Origin: Taudactylus pleione
Taxonomy: Eukaryota > Chordata > Amphibia > Anura > Myobatrachidae
DNA: 64,000 nt
Direction of reading: 5' to 3'
Assembly: GCA_031769625.1 (NCBI GenBank)
Contig: JAUIMM010000124.1
Span: 4,354,501 to 4,418,500 of the forward strand
How positions within the stretch are numbered: position 1 is the stretch's first letter; each line of letters opens with the position of its first letter. The notes under the pieces are model-generated. The model did not search any database, was not told where the DNA came from, and saw nothing but the letters and a program-made list of their open reading frames with translations. Positions 1 to 10,119 of the stretch are shown here, piece by piece. The position numbers and the translations under genes are program-made.

Positions 1-664
1 TTCTGTATGCGAGACATGAACAAAAGTTTAGTATCATTCAAACATGACATAAACGAGTCAGAACATAGCAATAAATTGTCCACATATTGATTTAGAACAG
101 ATCCATTGGCAGGTTGAAAAGATTGTAAACAGTCGTGCAATGCCTGGGAGAAGATACTGGGGCTGTCTATGAAACCTTGGGGTAACCGTGTCCCATGTGT
201 ATTGTAAACCTCTGTATGTAAATGCGAATAGATACTGACAGTCAGGATGGAGAGGCATAGAGAAGAAGGCAGAACAGAGGTCAATGACAGTGAAATGGGT
301 TGCATTTGGTGGGATCTGCATCAAAATGACAGCTGGATTTGGCACTACAGGGAATTGGCTCTCAACTACCTTATTAACACCTCTAAGGTCTTGTACCAGC
401 CTATAACCCCTCCCACCACTCTTCTTCACCGGGAAGATGGGACTGTTGGCTACACTAGCTGTACGAACTAAAATTCCCTGTTGCAATTAATCGCTCAATT
501 ATTGGAAAAACCCCTAATTCTACCTCCTGTTTTAGTGGGTACTGGGGAATTTTTGGAGCTTGCCTTACGCTTTTTAAATTTACCATTACTGGGCTTACGT
601 TTGCCATTAATCCAGTGTCTTGTCCATCTTTAGTCCAAAGGGAGTCTGGAATTAGGGACAACAT
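1..664 (-). pseudogene. pol: Retroviral pol fragment: reverse transcriptase fingers and palm
   Basis: The translated pieces show the order typical of a retroviral RT: a region with QYPLKQEVELG (about 530-560), then YRLVQDLRGVNK (about 395-435), then TVIDLCSAFFSMPL, and last the active-site box near 70-90. The active-site box reads YVDN, so the second catalytic aspartate has become asparagine. A frameshift lies near 470-478 and another near 190-195, and the first codon after the protease frame follows a TAA stop. The remaining RT, RNase H and integrase are outside the window. It is a decayed copy and cannot encode a working enzyme as it stands. Confidence 0.85.
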
Positions 665-1045
665 TTAATTTATCTGAGATGTATTTTCATTTAAACTTGT
701 AGAGTGATACATTATCCTTTGGGGAGTGTCCAACATATCCCGCACCTCGTGTGCCACTGTCTCTGGGATGTCTAAAAATACACCATCAGGGGTGCAATAT
801 ATGACACATCCCATCTTACATAACAAGTCTCTACCCAGAAGGTTAGTAGGAGCCGCAACAGCTAGGAGAAAAGAATGCCTGGTAGGCAACGGCCCAATAG
901 TAACCTCTGTGGACTTTGTTAAAGGATAATGTTCCACTTTACCTGTTACCCCCATTGTTGGTACTGTCTCGTTGGTCACCTGTAAATTAACGGGAGATTT
1001 TATCACTGACCTGGTTGCCCCTGTGTCTACAAGAAAAGGATATTC
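665..1045 (-). pseudogene. pro: Retroviral aspartic protease
   Basis: The minus-strand frame contains the catalytic motif DTGATRS at about 1016-1036, followed about 65 residues later by the second conserved block LLGRDLL, as in retropepsins. This enzyme cleaves Gag and Gag-Pol polyproteins during virion maturation. The frame ends in a TAA (665-667) directly in phase with the downstream RT piece, so protease and RT once formed one reading frame. Upstream the frame cannot be followed cleanly into gag. The protease core itself looks well preserved compared with its neighbours. Confidence 0.85.
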
Positions 1046-1289
1046 AGTACCAGCTATATATCAACCATCATGACTGGTTCTTCCCTAGTACTTCCCGTTA
1101 ACCTGACTATCTGTAGACTACAGGTATGACCTGACCCCTAGCGTTGGCTACCATTCTCCAATAAAGCATTTACGGCTACAATTGGAGCTGGTGCCTGCTG
1201 AACATTTGCTGGCCTCTGTGCATATCCCTTATGGGGATATCCAGGTCTTCCCTGATGTGGGGTCCCTACTCTTTTTTTACTGTACAGTT

Positions 1290-3133
1290 TCTACTTAAGT
1301 GTCCTGGTTGTTTACAGTTAAACCATGTTCATGTATCGGGTGAAGACATGTTGTGTTGTGAGGTTTGCGCAGAGGGTAAAGGTGGTGGATATGGGTAAGG
1401 ATAGGGAGGGTAAGGGTATTGTGGGGGATAAGAAGTTGGTGGGTAGTATGGGACCTGTGGTTGCATCGGGTTAGTGGGATAGAGTTGTGTTTGTTGTTGC
1501 GTGGGGTTAGTGAGAGCACATACTTGCTCAGAAGTGAGTGTGTGTGCGTGCAAGTGCAATTGTGTCTGTTGGCTGTGATGTTACAGTCATTCCCTCCAGA
1601 GCTTGTATACTGACAGTCATTAGTTTTTCGCTCTGGGCTTCTCTCTTCTTGGAGATGTTTTTATCATGTTCGATGGCGGTTTCTATGAGGGTATCTATTG
1701 TGAGTCCCCGCCAGACAGGCTGTGAGGTCTGAACCCGGGTTTTTAAACTCTTCTTCAGACCTTCCACGAGTATCGTGACTATCATTCCCCTGTGGTGAGT
1801 GCTATCTTTAATATCTTCTATCCCAGTGTACTGGGTGATAGCCTGCAGAGCCCGGTCGCAATAATCTTCTGCAGATTCACTCTCCTTCTGCTTAATGGTG
1901 AAAATTTTGTTCCAGTTAACTACTACTGGAAAATATATACCCAATTGAGTTACAATGCGGGAAATGTTACCTTGGTTTACTTGGTCTGTTAAGGGAAAGT
2001 CATCATCCAATACACAATCCGTGATAAATTTTGTCACGTCGGTATTGCGTGGTAGACAGGCCCTTAACACCACACGCCAATCTTTATTAGTGGGTTCATG
2101 TGAACTACCCAAATTTCTCAAAAATCTTTGACATTTGGCTAATTCCTTTTTGGGATCGGGGAAATCATTTATGATGGAATTTAGTTCTGCTCTTGTCCAA
2201 GGACAATGCATTACTACTTCCCTCGTGGGCACTATACCGTTTGCATCTGCATTTCCATTTGGAACAGTTATTGTCCGAAGGGGATGCAGACCGGTAGCGC
2301 TGCTACCTTTGACCTGATTACCTGGCTGGGGGTTTAGTCTGCTGCTGCTACGTATGGTATGAACAACTTCCTCTACGAGTGCAGAGTGTGTTAACACTTC
2401 CCTTGCTGTTACCGATGGAGATGGCGGCACCACTCGTGATTGTGGTGATGCAGCATCTATCATCTGCACAGCATGGGAAATGGCGGACATTACAATAGGC
2501 TCATCATCCACATCATGAACATTTTCTTTATAGTTGCTTAAGAGAGGGTACAAGTTGCTTGTTACATTTTTATGGGTATTTTTGGTAACTGTACTTGCAC
2601 CTCCATCCACATAAGGTGGGGGAGGGGAGCGTGAACTGCTGGCAATACTCTCCACGATGCTACCTTGCCGCACGGGCGCGCCATTTTGCGGCTCACCGTA
2701 TTGCAATACAGCATCACGGATGTATTTTCCGGCAATGTGCTCGCGACGCTATTTTGCGTCGTTTGCAATACAGCATCACGGATGTATTTTCTGGCAATGT
2801 GCTCGCGACGCTAGTTTGCGTCGTTTGCACATTTTTAAGCCACGCATCCCCCTCATGCTGCCACAGTTTTAAACATTCAAAATATTTAACCTTTTTCTCT
2901 CGGGAGCGCATCAGACTGATGTGATCCCGGACATTATCTAACACATTTTTATCAAAACTACCAATTCTGGGAAATGGTCTAACACTCTTCATCGTCATTT
3001 TAAACCATACATCACAATACCTTATCGCATAAGTACCGTACTTAGTATGCATAATACGACGAGCCGATCCGATGGGCACCTCCATTAGCAGCACATCATT
3101 GTCTAACATCTCTACTGTTTGCGCGGCTCCCAT
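1290..3133 (-). pseudogene. gag: Retroviral gag, split by a 62-bp tandem duplication
   Basis: The matrix part begins at 3133 with MGAAQT, an N-terminal glycine suited to myristoylation, and stays open to about 2714. A second open stretch of 392 codons (2706-1528) carries a PPPY late-domain motif near its start and a capsid-like region with PWTRAELNSIINDFPDP. A proline- and tyrosine-rich stretch follows (about 1330-1500), then a degenerate zinc knuckle near 1290-1325 (CKQPGHLSRNC, the first cysteine of the CCHC set replaced by tryptophan). The two halves are in different frames because two copies of a 62-bp unit sit at 2701-2824. Gag is the structural polyprotein of the virion. Confidence 0.82.
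2701..2824. repeat. 62-bp tandem duplication inside gag
   Basis: Two head-to-tail copies (2701-2762 and 2763-2824) differ at very few positions, for example ttttcc against ttttct and ctattt against ctagtt. Sixty-two is not a multiple of three, so the duplication changes the reading frame between matrix and the rest of gag. Confidence 0.9.
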
Positions 3134-3943
3134 TCTGAGACAACTCCTACGCTTTTCAATAAAGATTTAAACTGGTGACAGACAATCGAGATACTTTCAC
3201 TTACCTGTGGACGATTTAAGTCGGCGGCGCCCACACACCTGGATAAGATTTGAAAAAGGCAACTTCCACACCCGGATAAGATTTAGTAAGGCAACTTCCA
3301 CACCTATGGAAGTTTATATGTCGGCCACTTCCACGCACCTCTCAACAAAGACAACATGTACACCTGCTACTGTGTATAGAACGGTAAAGCTGCTTACCGA
3401 GCGACCAGCACTTAGCCCTTAAAGGTCGTACGGTACCTTTAACTGTAGGGAACAAGTTACCCCTACCAACAAAACACTCACTGTTACAAACTTTTTCCTG
3501 CGCAGAAAAATACACGTTAACCCAGATATTGGTAATAATTGACAAATGTAAACCTCAACGGCTTTATACAAAACACGTGGCAGCACAACCGGAAGTACGT
3601 ATACGCTATTGTGCGACCAGTCGCATACACAATAATGCGACTACCACACAACCGTATGACAACCTTTAACTGCATACACAAAAGCGCGTCTTTGCTGTGC
3701 GCAAACCTGCGACTTAGCAGCGTACTCAGTACTGCGGCACCCCTTTAAACGTAAGGTTCTATCAACAGAGGAAAACAAACTTTTTCCTCTCTTGTCCCTG
3801 GATTATAGTCAGCTTCCTTGATTCACATGGAGACGGATAGCGATCTTTCAGCACAAAGCGGTTGCAGGCAAACCCTGCATGTGGCCACTCCACCCTTTTC
3901 TGAAATATCGATAGCCGTATGTACCGTGTGAGCAGGTAAGTGA
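3134..3943 (-). other. Retroviral 5' leader
   Basis: This roughly 810-base stretch lies between the primer binding site and the gag start, where the packaging signal of a retrovirus is expected. No gene is visible. It contains short direct repeats of a cttccacacc-like unit (about 3255-3340). Nothing here was recognised beyond its position and the splice donor listed separately. Confidence 0.6.
3199..3207 (-). promoter_or_regulatory. Candidate retroviral splice donor CAG|GTAAGT
   Basis: The minus strand reads CAGGTAAGT, a perfect match to the U1 consensus, 66 bases before the gag ATG. Simple retroviruses use a leader donor here to make spliced env mRNA, so the site fits by both sequence and position. 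Use in cells is an inference. Confidence 0.6.
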
Positions 3944-3961
3944 CTTCACTACGAGCCCCCA
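3944..3961 (-). other. Primer binding site, tRNA-Pro type
   Basis: The minus strand reads TGGGGGCTCGTAGTGAAG. The first ten bases are those of the tRNA-Pro primer site known from murine leukaemia viruses, and the last eight have diverged. The site marks the boundary between the LTR, at higher coordinates, and the leader. Confidence 0.8.
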
Positions 3962-4475
3962 ACTAACTATACTGGATCAGAACCTCTATATACACCTTCC
4001 TATACCTTCTAATATCCTGCCTATACCTTCTAAGGATAACACTAATTTGCGTACGCAGTCATACAGTAAATAAAGATTTAGACCTGGAATTTGTGGTTCC
4101 AAAGCACAAGTATTATTCAAGTAAAAGTACAGTCAGTTGCACGCAATTGATCCAGACACAATTTAGGTGCAAAAGGAATTATACAGACCCAAGTACAGTA
4201 TGCATACGCAGCGCTTCCGGTACCAGGTGCTAGGCATCAGCAAGAAACCCCTCGTCTATCAGCATTCAGCACGAAGACTAAAACCCAGTGTTGGAGCACA
4301 CATATTTATACCCCCCAGGAATAGGTAAAACAATAGAGACGTTTGTTGCTGATGCCATTGGTTCCCAAGGGGGATCCATCTGTTACGGAGCATTTAACAG
4401 GCTGGTTCAAATAGACTCTCCCTGCCTCTAACAGCTGGGGGTCTCTCCCTTCCCGCCCCCTGTAACATCCTAACA
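3962..4475 (-). repeat. 5' LTR of the endogenous retrovirus (outer end uncertain)
   Basis: The region directly follows the primer site. On the minus strand it has a TATAAATA box at 4303-4310, with the likely transcription start about 25-30 bases downstream. A plausible LTR start, TGTTAGGATG, ends at 4475, but no matching terminal CA was found at the primer-site end, so the edge is a guess. No clear AATAAA was seen on the minus strand. The other LTR is outside the window and cannot be compared. Confidence 0.5.
4303..4310 (-). promoter_or_regulatory. LTR TATA box
   Basis: TATAAATA on the minus strand, flanked by a G-rich stretch upstream, inside the putative LTR and about 345 bases before the primer site. 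The spacing fits a U3 promoter followed by R and U5. Confidence 0.5.
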
Positions 4476-4975
4476 GTTAATACATTTTGTTGCTTGAAGT
4501 CTCTGCGATCCATAACTCGAGAATGCATGATGCGATCTCCCCACCGATTACACCGGAATACTGTGGAAAGAGTACGCATCAGTACAAAACCAAACACGGC
4601 TTTCTTAGCATGTATAAAACCTTAGTTACCAAATATCTTTATTTCACAGCATTTATATTAACCGAACAAACTTAAATCTTATATCTTAAAGCTAATGGAA
4701 CCTTGTAAGTGAATATGTAATGTGTGAGTGTACGGGGTTTGATATGAAGACGCTAGTTAACTTGGTGCGGATGCAAGCGCATTTAGCTACTAAATGGTGT
4801 TTTCATTCACGGTCTTGTGCATTCGCTAATATGCGACTAGTTAACAGTGCTATTATGCGTATTATCGTGTATGTGAGAAATGATGGGAGATGCAATCGCA
4901 TGGTGCTAATAGTATTATCGCCACATGTACTAAAATGTGAGTTTATCTAAAATGGTGCTTAGGCGGCCATTCGCA

Positions 4976-5037
4976 AAATGGCGTCTTGCGATCTCATTTT
5001 CAAGATGGCGTCTTGCGGCCAGTCGCAAGATGGCGTC
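4976..5037 (+). promoter_or_regulatory. Three YY1-like sites in a row
   Basis: AAAATGGCGTC (from 4976), AAGATGGCGTC (from 5002) and AAGATGGCGTC (from 5027) match the known YY1 core AAnATGGCGnC. They sit about 25 bases apart with similar flanks (tcttgcg), so they look like diverged tandem units. YY1 sites of this kind occur in promoters of LINEs and retroviruses. Function here is inferred. Confidence 0.45.
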
Positions 5038-5186
5038 GCTGCGGTTCAATTTTAAACTGAACTTGTCTCAGCCAATTACTCAGCTTCGACACCCCCGACG
5101 TGCACACATACACACCAAAAAACCCACAATAGTTTCCTTAAACCCAGCTCCAGTGCCTGCTGCCATCCATCCCCGACGCCTGCTCA

Positions 5187-5194
5187 TGACGTCA
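5187..5194. promoter_or_regulatory. Perfect CRE palindrome
   Basis: TGACGTCA, the full CREB/ATF palindrome, in the GC-rich segment that also carries the YY1-like sites. Motif match only. Confidence 0.35.
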
Positions 5195-5548
5195 CTCCCA
5201 TAGTGCACTGCAGGACCCGGAAACCGGAGTTCAGGAGTGAGCTGCCGCCAGGGGGGAGAGAGGAGATAAGGAGCTGGGCGCCTGCTGGTAACAATCTCAG
5301 CGGGCACCTGGCAAATGGAGGGTGCAATTGCTGGGCCAGCGGTCCCCACAGCAACCGGACGGACTCAGAAGCGCCCTTTAGTGGTCGGCGCCCCTAGGTA
5401 GCTGCCTAAGCTTGCCTAATGGAAGCGCCGACCCTGCATGTAAACCACCACCAATATACAGTATATAATAGCTGAAAATATCAGCAAAAAAAGGATCAAA
5501 ATACAGTCTAATTGAAAAACAAGATGTATTAAAAGACATCTGAAAATC

Positions 5549-5712
5549 AGCGTTATGGTATAACATACCTTAGATAACTCCTTTTCTTCAAGGTCCACAG
5601 AATATATCTTGGGGTATATAGTGGAAACGATCCATTGCACCAAACAGATCTAGCTTTGTAGCTCCCAGCATGCATCGGTACTCCCTATATACCCCAGCCA
5701 CAGGCATTCAGT
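5549..5712. repeat. DIRS copy 1 left inverted terminal repeat
   Basis: Bases 5583-5712 match the reverse complement of 17415-17545 with scattered differences. The best block runs from ttcttcaaggtccacag to cagcatgcatc. The outer part, 5549-5600, is matched in reverse complement by the first half of the internal complementary region. The exact tip is uncertain by a few bases. Confidence 0.8.
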
Positions 5713-5860
5713 TTGTAAATAAGCCTAACAGCAAGAGATGGAAAGTGGAGAAGGAAGTACATTGCACAACAGAAACACTCAACATACGAATCAGTGATAC
5801 GAAAAAAACAAAAAGAACTGATTCCAACTGGGGCCAGGCTTTGTCAGGGAGGGTGCTCTG

Positions 5861-5965
5861 TGGACCCTATGGACCTCAAAGAAAAGGATTTATCTAAGGT
5901 ATGTTGTACCACAACTCTGATTTTCTTCTTCAGGGTCCATAGGGTCCACAGAATCTACCTTTGGG
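5861..5965. repeat. DIRS internal complementary region
   Basis: The first half (about 5868-5920) is the reverse complement of the left outer end (5549-5605). The second half (about 5921-5965) has the same sense as the reverse complement of the right outer end near 17510-17545. An internal region joining complements of both ends is the hallmark of DIRS replication through circular DNA. Confidence 0.75.
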
Positions 5966-5984
5966 ACGTCCTAAAGCAGTTCCC

Positions 5985-6960
5985 TTAAGGGTGGGTACGC
6001 TCCTGCGCTGAGAGGAGAATCCGTCGCCCAAAGGAAGCATCCTGTGAGGCAAAAGTATCAAGTGCATAGAATTTGATTAAAATATTGACGGAAGACCAAG
6101 TGGCTGCCTTGCAAAGCAGTTCAGCCGAGGCGCCATGTCTAACTGCCCACGATGGTCCCACAGACCAAGTAGAATGTGCTGTCACCTTGTTTGGGACAGG
6201 GAGACTAGCTTGTGTATAAACCTGAGAAATAGTCGTACGCAGCCAGCGAGCCAAAGTCAGCTTGTTCGCTGGCCAGCCTCGTTTGTGAAACCCATATAAC
6301 ACAAAGAGCGAGTCTGATTTCCTGATGGAGCTGGTACGATCCACGTAGATACGAAGGACTTGGACCACATCCAAGGAAGCTTCACCTGTAGTCAGTTCTG
6401 AAGACTGAAAGGCCAGAACTACAATCCCCTAATTCATATGGAAACAGGAAACCACCTTTGGAAGGTAACCCACCTTAGCATGGAGGACAGCTCTATTGTG
6501 ATGGAAAATCAAATATGGAGAGCGACATTAAAGAGCTGCCAAGTAAGAAACTCTATGAGCCGAGGCGATAGCGAGGAGAAAAAGTGTCTTCGCTGTCAAC
6601 AATCTTACGTCCACCATCTCCAAAGGTTCAAATGGAACCATCTGCAATGCCCTGAGAACCAAATTCAAATCCCATGGGGACAAATGGAGGTTGCAGCCGG
6701 AGAACCCCCTGCAAGAATGTTCTAACATCCGGCAGAGGGGCAATTCTGTATTGGAACAAAACTGACAATGTAGAAACCTGAACTCTCAAGGTAGCCAATC
6801 GAAGACCTAAGTCTTATCCCACCTGAAGAAAAGCAAGTATTATTGCAACGCTTGAAAATCTTAGGGTCATATTTTCTGTGATCACACCAAAGAAAAAATG
6901 AATGCCAAATTCTGTGATAGATGAGGGCGGAAGCAGGCTTGCTTGGCCTCAGCATCGCCT
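5985..6960 (-). pseudogene. DIRS tyrosine recombinase, broken
   Basis: This enzyme inserts DIRS circles instead of an integrase. The N-terminal part (about 6528-6743) has the box SAHRVSYLAAL with the first catalytic arginine. The C-terminal part (5985-6374) has the block HSTWSVGPSWAVRHGAS, then TWSSVNILIKFYALD with the likely nucleophile tyrosine. The second catalytic arginine of the usual HxxR motif (typically HSTRS in this family) appears as tryptophan. Frames shift between 6374 and 6528 and again near 6725. The copy is therefore inactive. Confidence 0.75.
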
Positions 6961-6963
6961 GAA

Positions 6964-7345
6964 TCACAGAGGCCGAAAAACCAATCGAGGTAAATCCTGA
7001 TCTAGGCAGGGACCCTGCACCAGCAGATCCGTACATAGAGGCAGTGGAAGTGGACTATCTATGGATAGACAAGTCAGGTCAGAGAACCAATGCCTCCTGG
7101 GCCAGGCAGGGGCTATTAGCATTATCCTGCCGCCTTCCTGCTTAAACTTTCTGACGACCCTTTGGTGGAGGAAGATTGGAGGAAACAGGTATGCCAACCT
7201 GAAGTCCCATCTCACTGCCAGAGCATCCACAAAGGCAGCTGAGGGGTCCCTTATTCTGGACCCGTACCTGGGGAGTTTGTGATTGTGCCGTGACGCCACG
7301 AGGTCTACGTCCGGTGCTCTCCACTTGTCCACCAGGAGTTGAAAG
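6964..7345 (-). pseudogene. DIRS RNase H C-terminal part, cut by the Gypsy insertion
   Basis: The frame shows DLVASRHNHKLPRYGSR and LFPPIFLHQRVVRKFKQEGG, matching the copy 2 block DLMASRHNCKLLVYGSR at 18286-18330 and its downstream LFPPFCLLPRVLRKFKQ. The domain degrades the RNA of RNA-DNA hybrids. The frame stays open to about 7332 and then runs into the LTR at 7346, so the N-terminal part is lost. Confidence 0.75.
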
Positions 7346-7483
7346 TGTTATGGATTGGATGGTTATTCAGACAAGAGTTGTCAGAGGACTGCTGCCAGTT
7401 GACTAGTTGTGGCCAAGTGTAAAATATGAGGGGCAGCCTTGAGTGCTGATTTGATAGAGACTAGTCATGGCCAATGGGCAGAT

Positions 7484-7640
7484 CATGTGATGCAGCCTTT
7501 GGGCTGTTGGAGCAGCCTTGGGGGCTGATTGTGGCCTTTATAGTTGTGGCCAATGGGCGGATGATGTGATGCAGCCTTTGGGCTGTTGGAGCAGCCTTGG
7601 GGGCTGATTGTGGCCTTTATAGTAATGGCCAAGGGACTAA
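7484..7640. repeat. 79-bp tandem duplication within the LTR
   Basis: The unit starting tgatgcagcctttgggctg occurs at 7488 and again at 7567, nearly unchanged. A looser third unit follows after 7640. Confidence 0.8.
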
Positions 7641-7759
7641 TGGAGCGAAGCAGCAGTTGGGCTTTTGCAGCAGCCTTGAGGGCTGATAGTGACCTGGGGC
7701 CCCAGGACCGTTGCAGCCTTTGGGCACATGAGACTCAGGAGAGGAATGCAACAGAGAAA

Positions 7760-8015
7760 GTGACGCTGCTACCAGTGTTGCCGAGATGACACTGGCGACG
7801 GTGTGCTTAAAAGCGCACCAGGAACGCCGAGTTGCTACCAGTGTCGCCAGTATGACACTGGCGACAGTGTGCTAGACTGCGCACCTGAAATGCAGAGCTG
7901 CTACCAGTGCCGCTGGGATGACACTGGTGACGGTGTGCTGGATTGCGCACCTAGAATGCAGAGATGTTCCCAGTGCCGCCGGGATATCACTGGCGACTGT
8001 GTGCTAGATTGTTAA
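7760..8015. repeat. About 66-bp minisatellite within the LTR
   Basis: Four diverged units share the core taccagtg..gcc...atgacactggcgac. The period is near 66 bases (22 codons), so a spurious frame with repeated Cys-x-x-Cys pairs stays open on the plus strand. It is repeat structure, not a gene. Confidence 0.75.
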
Positions 8016-8474
8016 CCTGGACCGCAGAACTGCGACTAGCGCTGCCGGGTTGACACAAGACGCTGGATGGTGACAGGTGCTTCGAAGGTATGAATCCGTG
8101 CTGCCCAGATGGTACAAGCAACACATGTGGACAGATTACAGGTGGAGCCGCCTGGATGGAACAAACGGCACACACAGAGCACAGCAAGCCTGACTCTGAA
8201 CTCAACTGACAAGCAGGATACTGGAAACCGGAAGTACGAAGAAACTTCTATCACCGGCATGGAATGCAGGGCTGGTTGGAATTTAACAGACAGTCCAATC
8301 AGAGCAAGTCTCCCTTAATGATAGACTACTGTGCACCTGGGCTGTATCCAGACAGGAGAATCAATTAGTGCACCTGACACTGCACATAGACAGGCAGTAA
8401 TTAGTGCAGTGCCTCAGTAGCAACTAAGGCTAGAACGCCAAGTAATATGATCTGCTTAACTGCAGATCCTAACA

Positions 8475-8489
8475 GTTTTCTCCCTCCTT
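8475..8489 (-). other. Polypurine tract
   Basis: AAGGAGGGAGAAAAC on the minus strand, directly before the LTR start TGTTAGGATC. In LTR retrotransposons this RNase H-resistant tract primes plus-strand DNA synthesis. Confidence 0.7.
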
Positions 8490-9033
8490 GACGAGGGGCT
8501 AAGGAACCCCTAGAGCCAGGTTTGTCTGGAAAATCCACAAAAAAAATTCTCCTCAGGATAGGAGCGTGCAAAGAGTCTTCTGGAATCCAGGAGCGCTCCT
8601 CAGGACCATACCCCTTCCTGTGTACCACAAATTGAAGACAGCCTCTGGAAATTCTTAAGTACAGACTTTTTTCTACCACAAACTCTCGTCCCTGAACAAG
8701 AACTGGTGGTGGCCTGATTGAGCGTCTGATAGAGTATCTGGTGGAGAAGAACACTGGCTTGAGGACAGAACAGTGGAAGGTACTATTGATCTTGAGAGAC
8801 CGGGGTAGCTTCAAACGGAATGCCACATTAATTTGTGCAATAATTCTGAATGGCCCGATGAACTTGGGTCCCAATTTTTGTGACCTTTGACGCAGATTGA
8901 TAGTCCTGGTGGACAGCCAGACCAAATCCCCCACCTTCAGCCTAACAAGGCCTACGATGTCTATCTGCCCAGACCTTGGAACAATCAAGACACCTGCTGA
9001 AGTGATTGATGCACTTTTCTCCAGACAGATCAA
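8480..9033 (-). pseudogene. Chromovirus integrase C-terminus and chromodomain
   Basis: The frame begins with a GPFRIIAQI-type integrase C-terminal barrel (KLGPKFIGPF) and an HCSVLKP block. It ends with a chromodomain-like segment (QFVVHRKGYGPEERSWIPED). Chromodomains steer integration toward modified histones. This part is open over about 200 codons, the longest intact piece of the element. The open frame continues into the polypurine tract and LTR before stopping. Confidence 0.8.
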
Positions 9034-9881
9034 AATCTGGAAACAGATGAAGATGAAGGACTTGAATTTGATGAAGACTCAAAACAATGGCTTCGTGGGA
9101 TGAATTCTAAAATTGCAAAAAAAAACGGGAACACAGAAGATGTGGAATGGCAAGAATTGTTGTAGGCGAATTCCACAAATGGCAAGAGGGACACCCAATT
9201 GTTCTGGCATTTAGCAATAAAACACTGTAGATACTGCTTCAAAGACTGATTGGCCCGCTCTGTCTGCCCACTGGACTGTGGATGATATCCTGATGAGAGA
9301 CTGACCTTCATACCCAGATCAGCACAGAAGCACCTCCAGAACCTAGCAACAAACTGGGTACCAGGGTCAGAAACGATATCCAAAGGCAGTCCATGTGTTC
9401 TGAAGATATGTTACACAAAAAGACTTGACAATTCTTTGGCTGAGGGCAATTTGCCGAGAGGGAGGAAATGCACCATTTTAGAAAATCTGTCGACAATGGT
9501 CCAGATAACTGTACAGTGAGCAAAAGATGGAAGATGAACCACAAAGTCCATCACAATGTGTCTCCATGGTTTAAGGGGCGTGGCCAATGGACACAACAGA
9601 CCTGTAGGTGCAGTACAGAGAGTCCTATTCCTGGCACAGACATCGCAAGCCGCCACAAACTCACGGATATCTCAAGACATGGACTGCCACCTAATGGAAC
9701 GAGACATAAGATCTAGAGTCCTGGCAACACCTGGATGACCCCCAGCCTTGGACAAATGGAAATCCTTAAGGACTGCCTTGCAGAACCTTACCGGAACGAA
9801 CATTAAACCTCTAGGCATTTCCGGGGGAGATTCAGCCTGATGCTGTCTGAGAGAGTCTGCCAAGGTCCTTGTTATGGCCAA
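9034..9881 (-). pseudogene. Chromovirus integrase core
   Basis: The pieces are a GGHPGVARTL zinc-region block (about 9730-9800), WRHIVMDFVVHLP and IVDRFSKMVHFLPL around the first catalytic aspartate (about 9440-9570), then SDPGTQF for the second aspartate and SGQTERANQSLKQYL with the catalytic glutamate (about 9230-9370). The DDE residues seem present, but frames change near 9400 and 9670. It would have joined element DNA to the host genome. Confidence 0.8.
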
Positions 9882-10119
9882 ATGGATCCGAGTAGAAGGG
9901 ATGATGGTCTCCTCATTATCACAGGTCAGTAGGGAAGCTTCGGGACAGAGAATCCGCCTTCACGTTCGTAGACCCAGGCCAAAAAGAGATGTTGAAATTA
10001 AAATGTGTGAAAAACAAGGCCCATTGTGCCTGCATGGATTTCAATCTTTTGGCGGACTCAATGTATGCCAGATTCTTATGATGCATCAAGACGGACACTA
10101 CATGATTAGCCCCCTCTAA

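Larger units (their letters stand above)
1..4475 (-). mobile_element. Endogenous retrovirus, 5' portion, gammaretrovirus-like
   Basis: Read on the minus strand the order is LTR, primer binding site, leader with splice donor, gag, protease, reverse transcriptase, and the element runs off the window at position 1. A tRNA-Pro-type primer site, a myristoylation-type gag start, a PPPY late motif and protease and RT sharing one frame fit a gamma- or epsilon-like class I retrovirus. That class is inferred from motifs, not from a tree. The copy is dead: gag is split, the pro-pol frame has a stop and frameshifts, and the RT active site is altered. The outer LTR boundary near 4475 is uncertain. The env gene and 3' LTR would lie to the left of the window. 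Confidence 0.85.
4476..5548. other. Unassigned stretch with a CpG-rich part, YY1-like sites and a CRE
   Basis: No coding region is convincing. The part from about 4930 to 5400 is GC-rich and contains regulatory-looking motifs listed separately. The segment 5370-5440 resembles GC-rich transposon ends but has no partner in the window. It could be the promoter end of another retroelement or more of the retroviral U3; the sequence alone does not decide. Confidence 0.4.
7346..8474 (-). repeat. 3' LTR of the chromovirus
   Basis: The boundaries are TGTTA at 7346 and TAACA ending at 8474, an inverted TG...CA pair. On the minus strand a purine tract AAGGAGGGAGAAAAC lies immediately before the LTR, as expected for a polypurine tract. 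The LTR is 1129 bp, long for the class. Two internal tandem arrays (about 7484-7640 and 7760-8010) partly explain this. Confidence 0.8.

Noticed and set aside
3920..3945. Plus-strand gagcaggtaagtgac resembling a splice donor
   Set aside because: It lies antisense to the provirus next to the primer site and no plus-strand gene is present.
7803..8015. 70-codon cysteine-rich frame resembling zinc knuckles
   Set aside because: It is the 66-bp minisatellite of an LTR; its period of three makes the frame stay open by chance.
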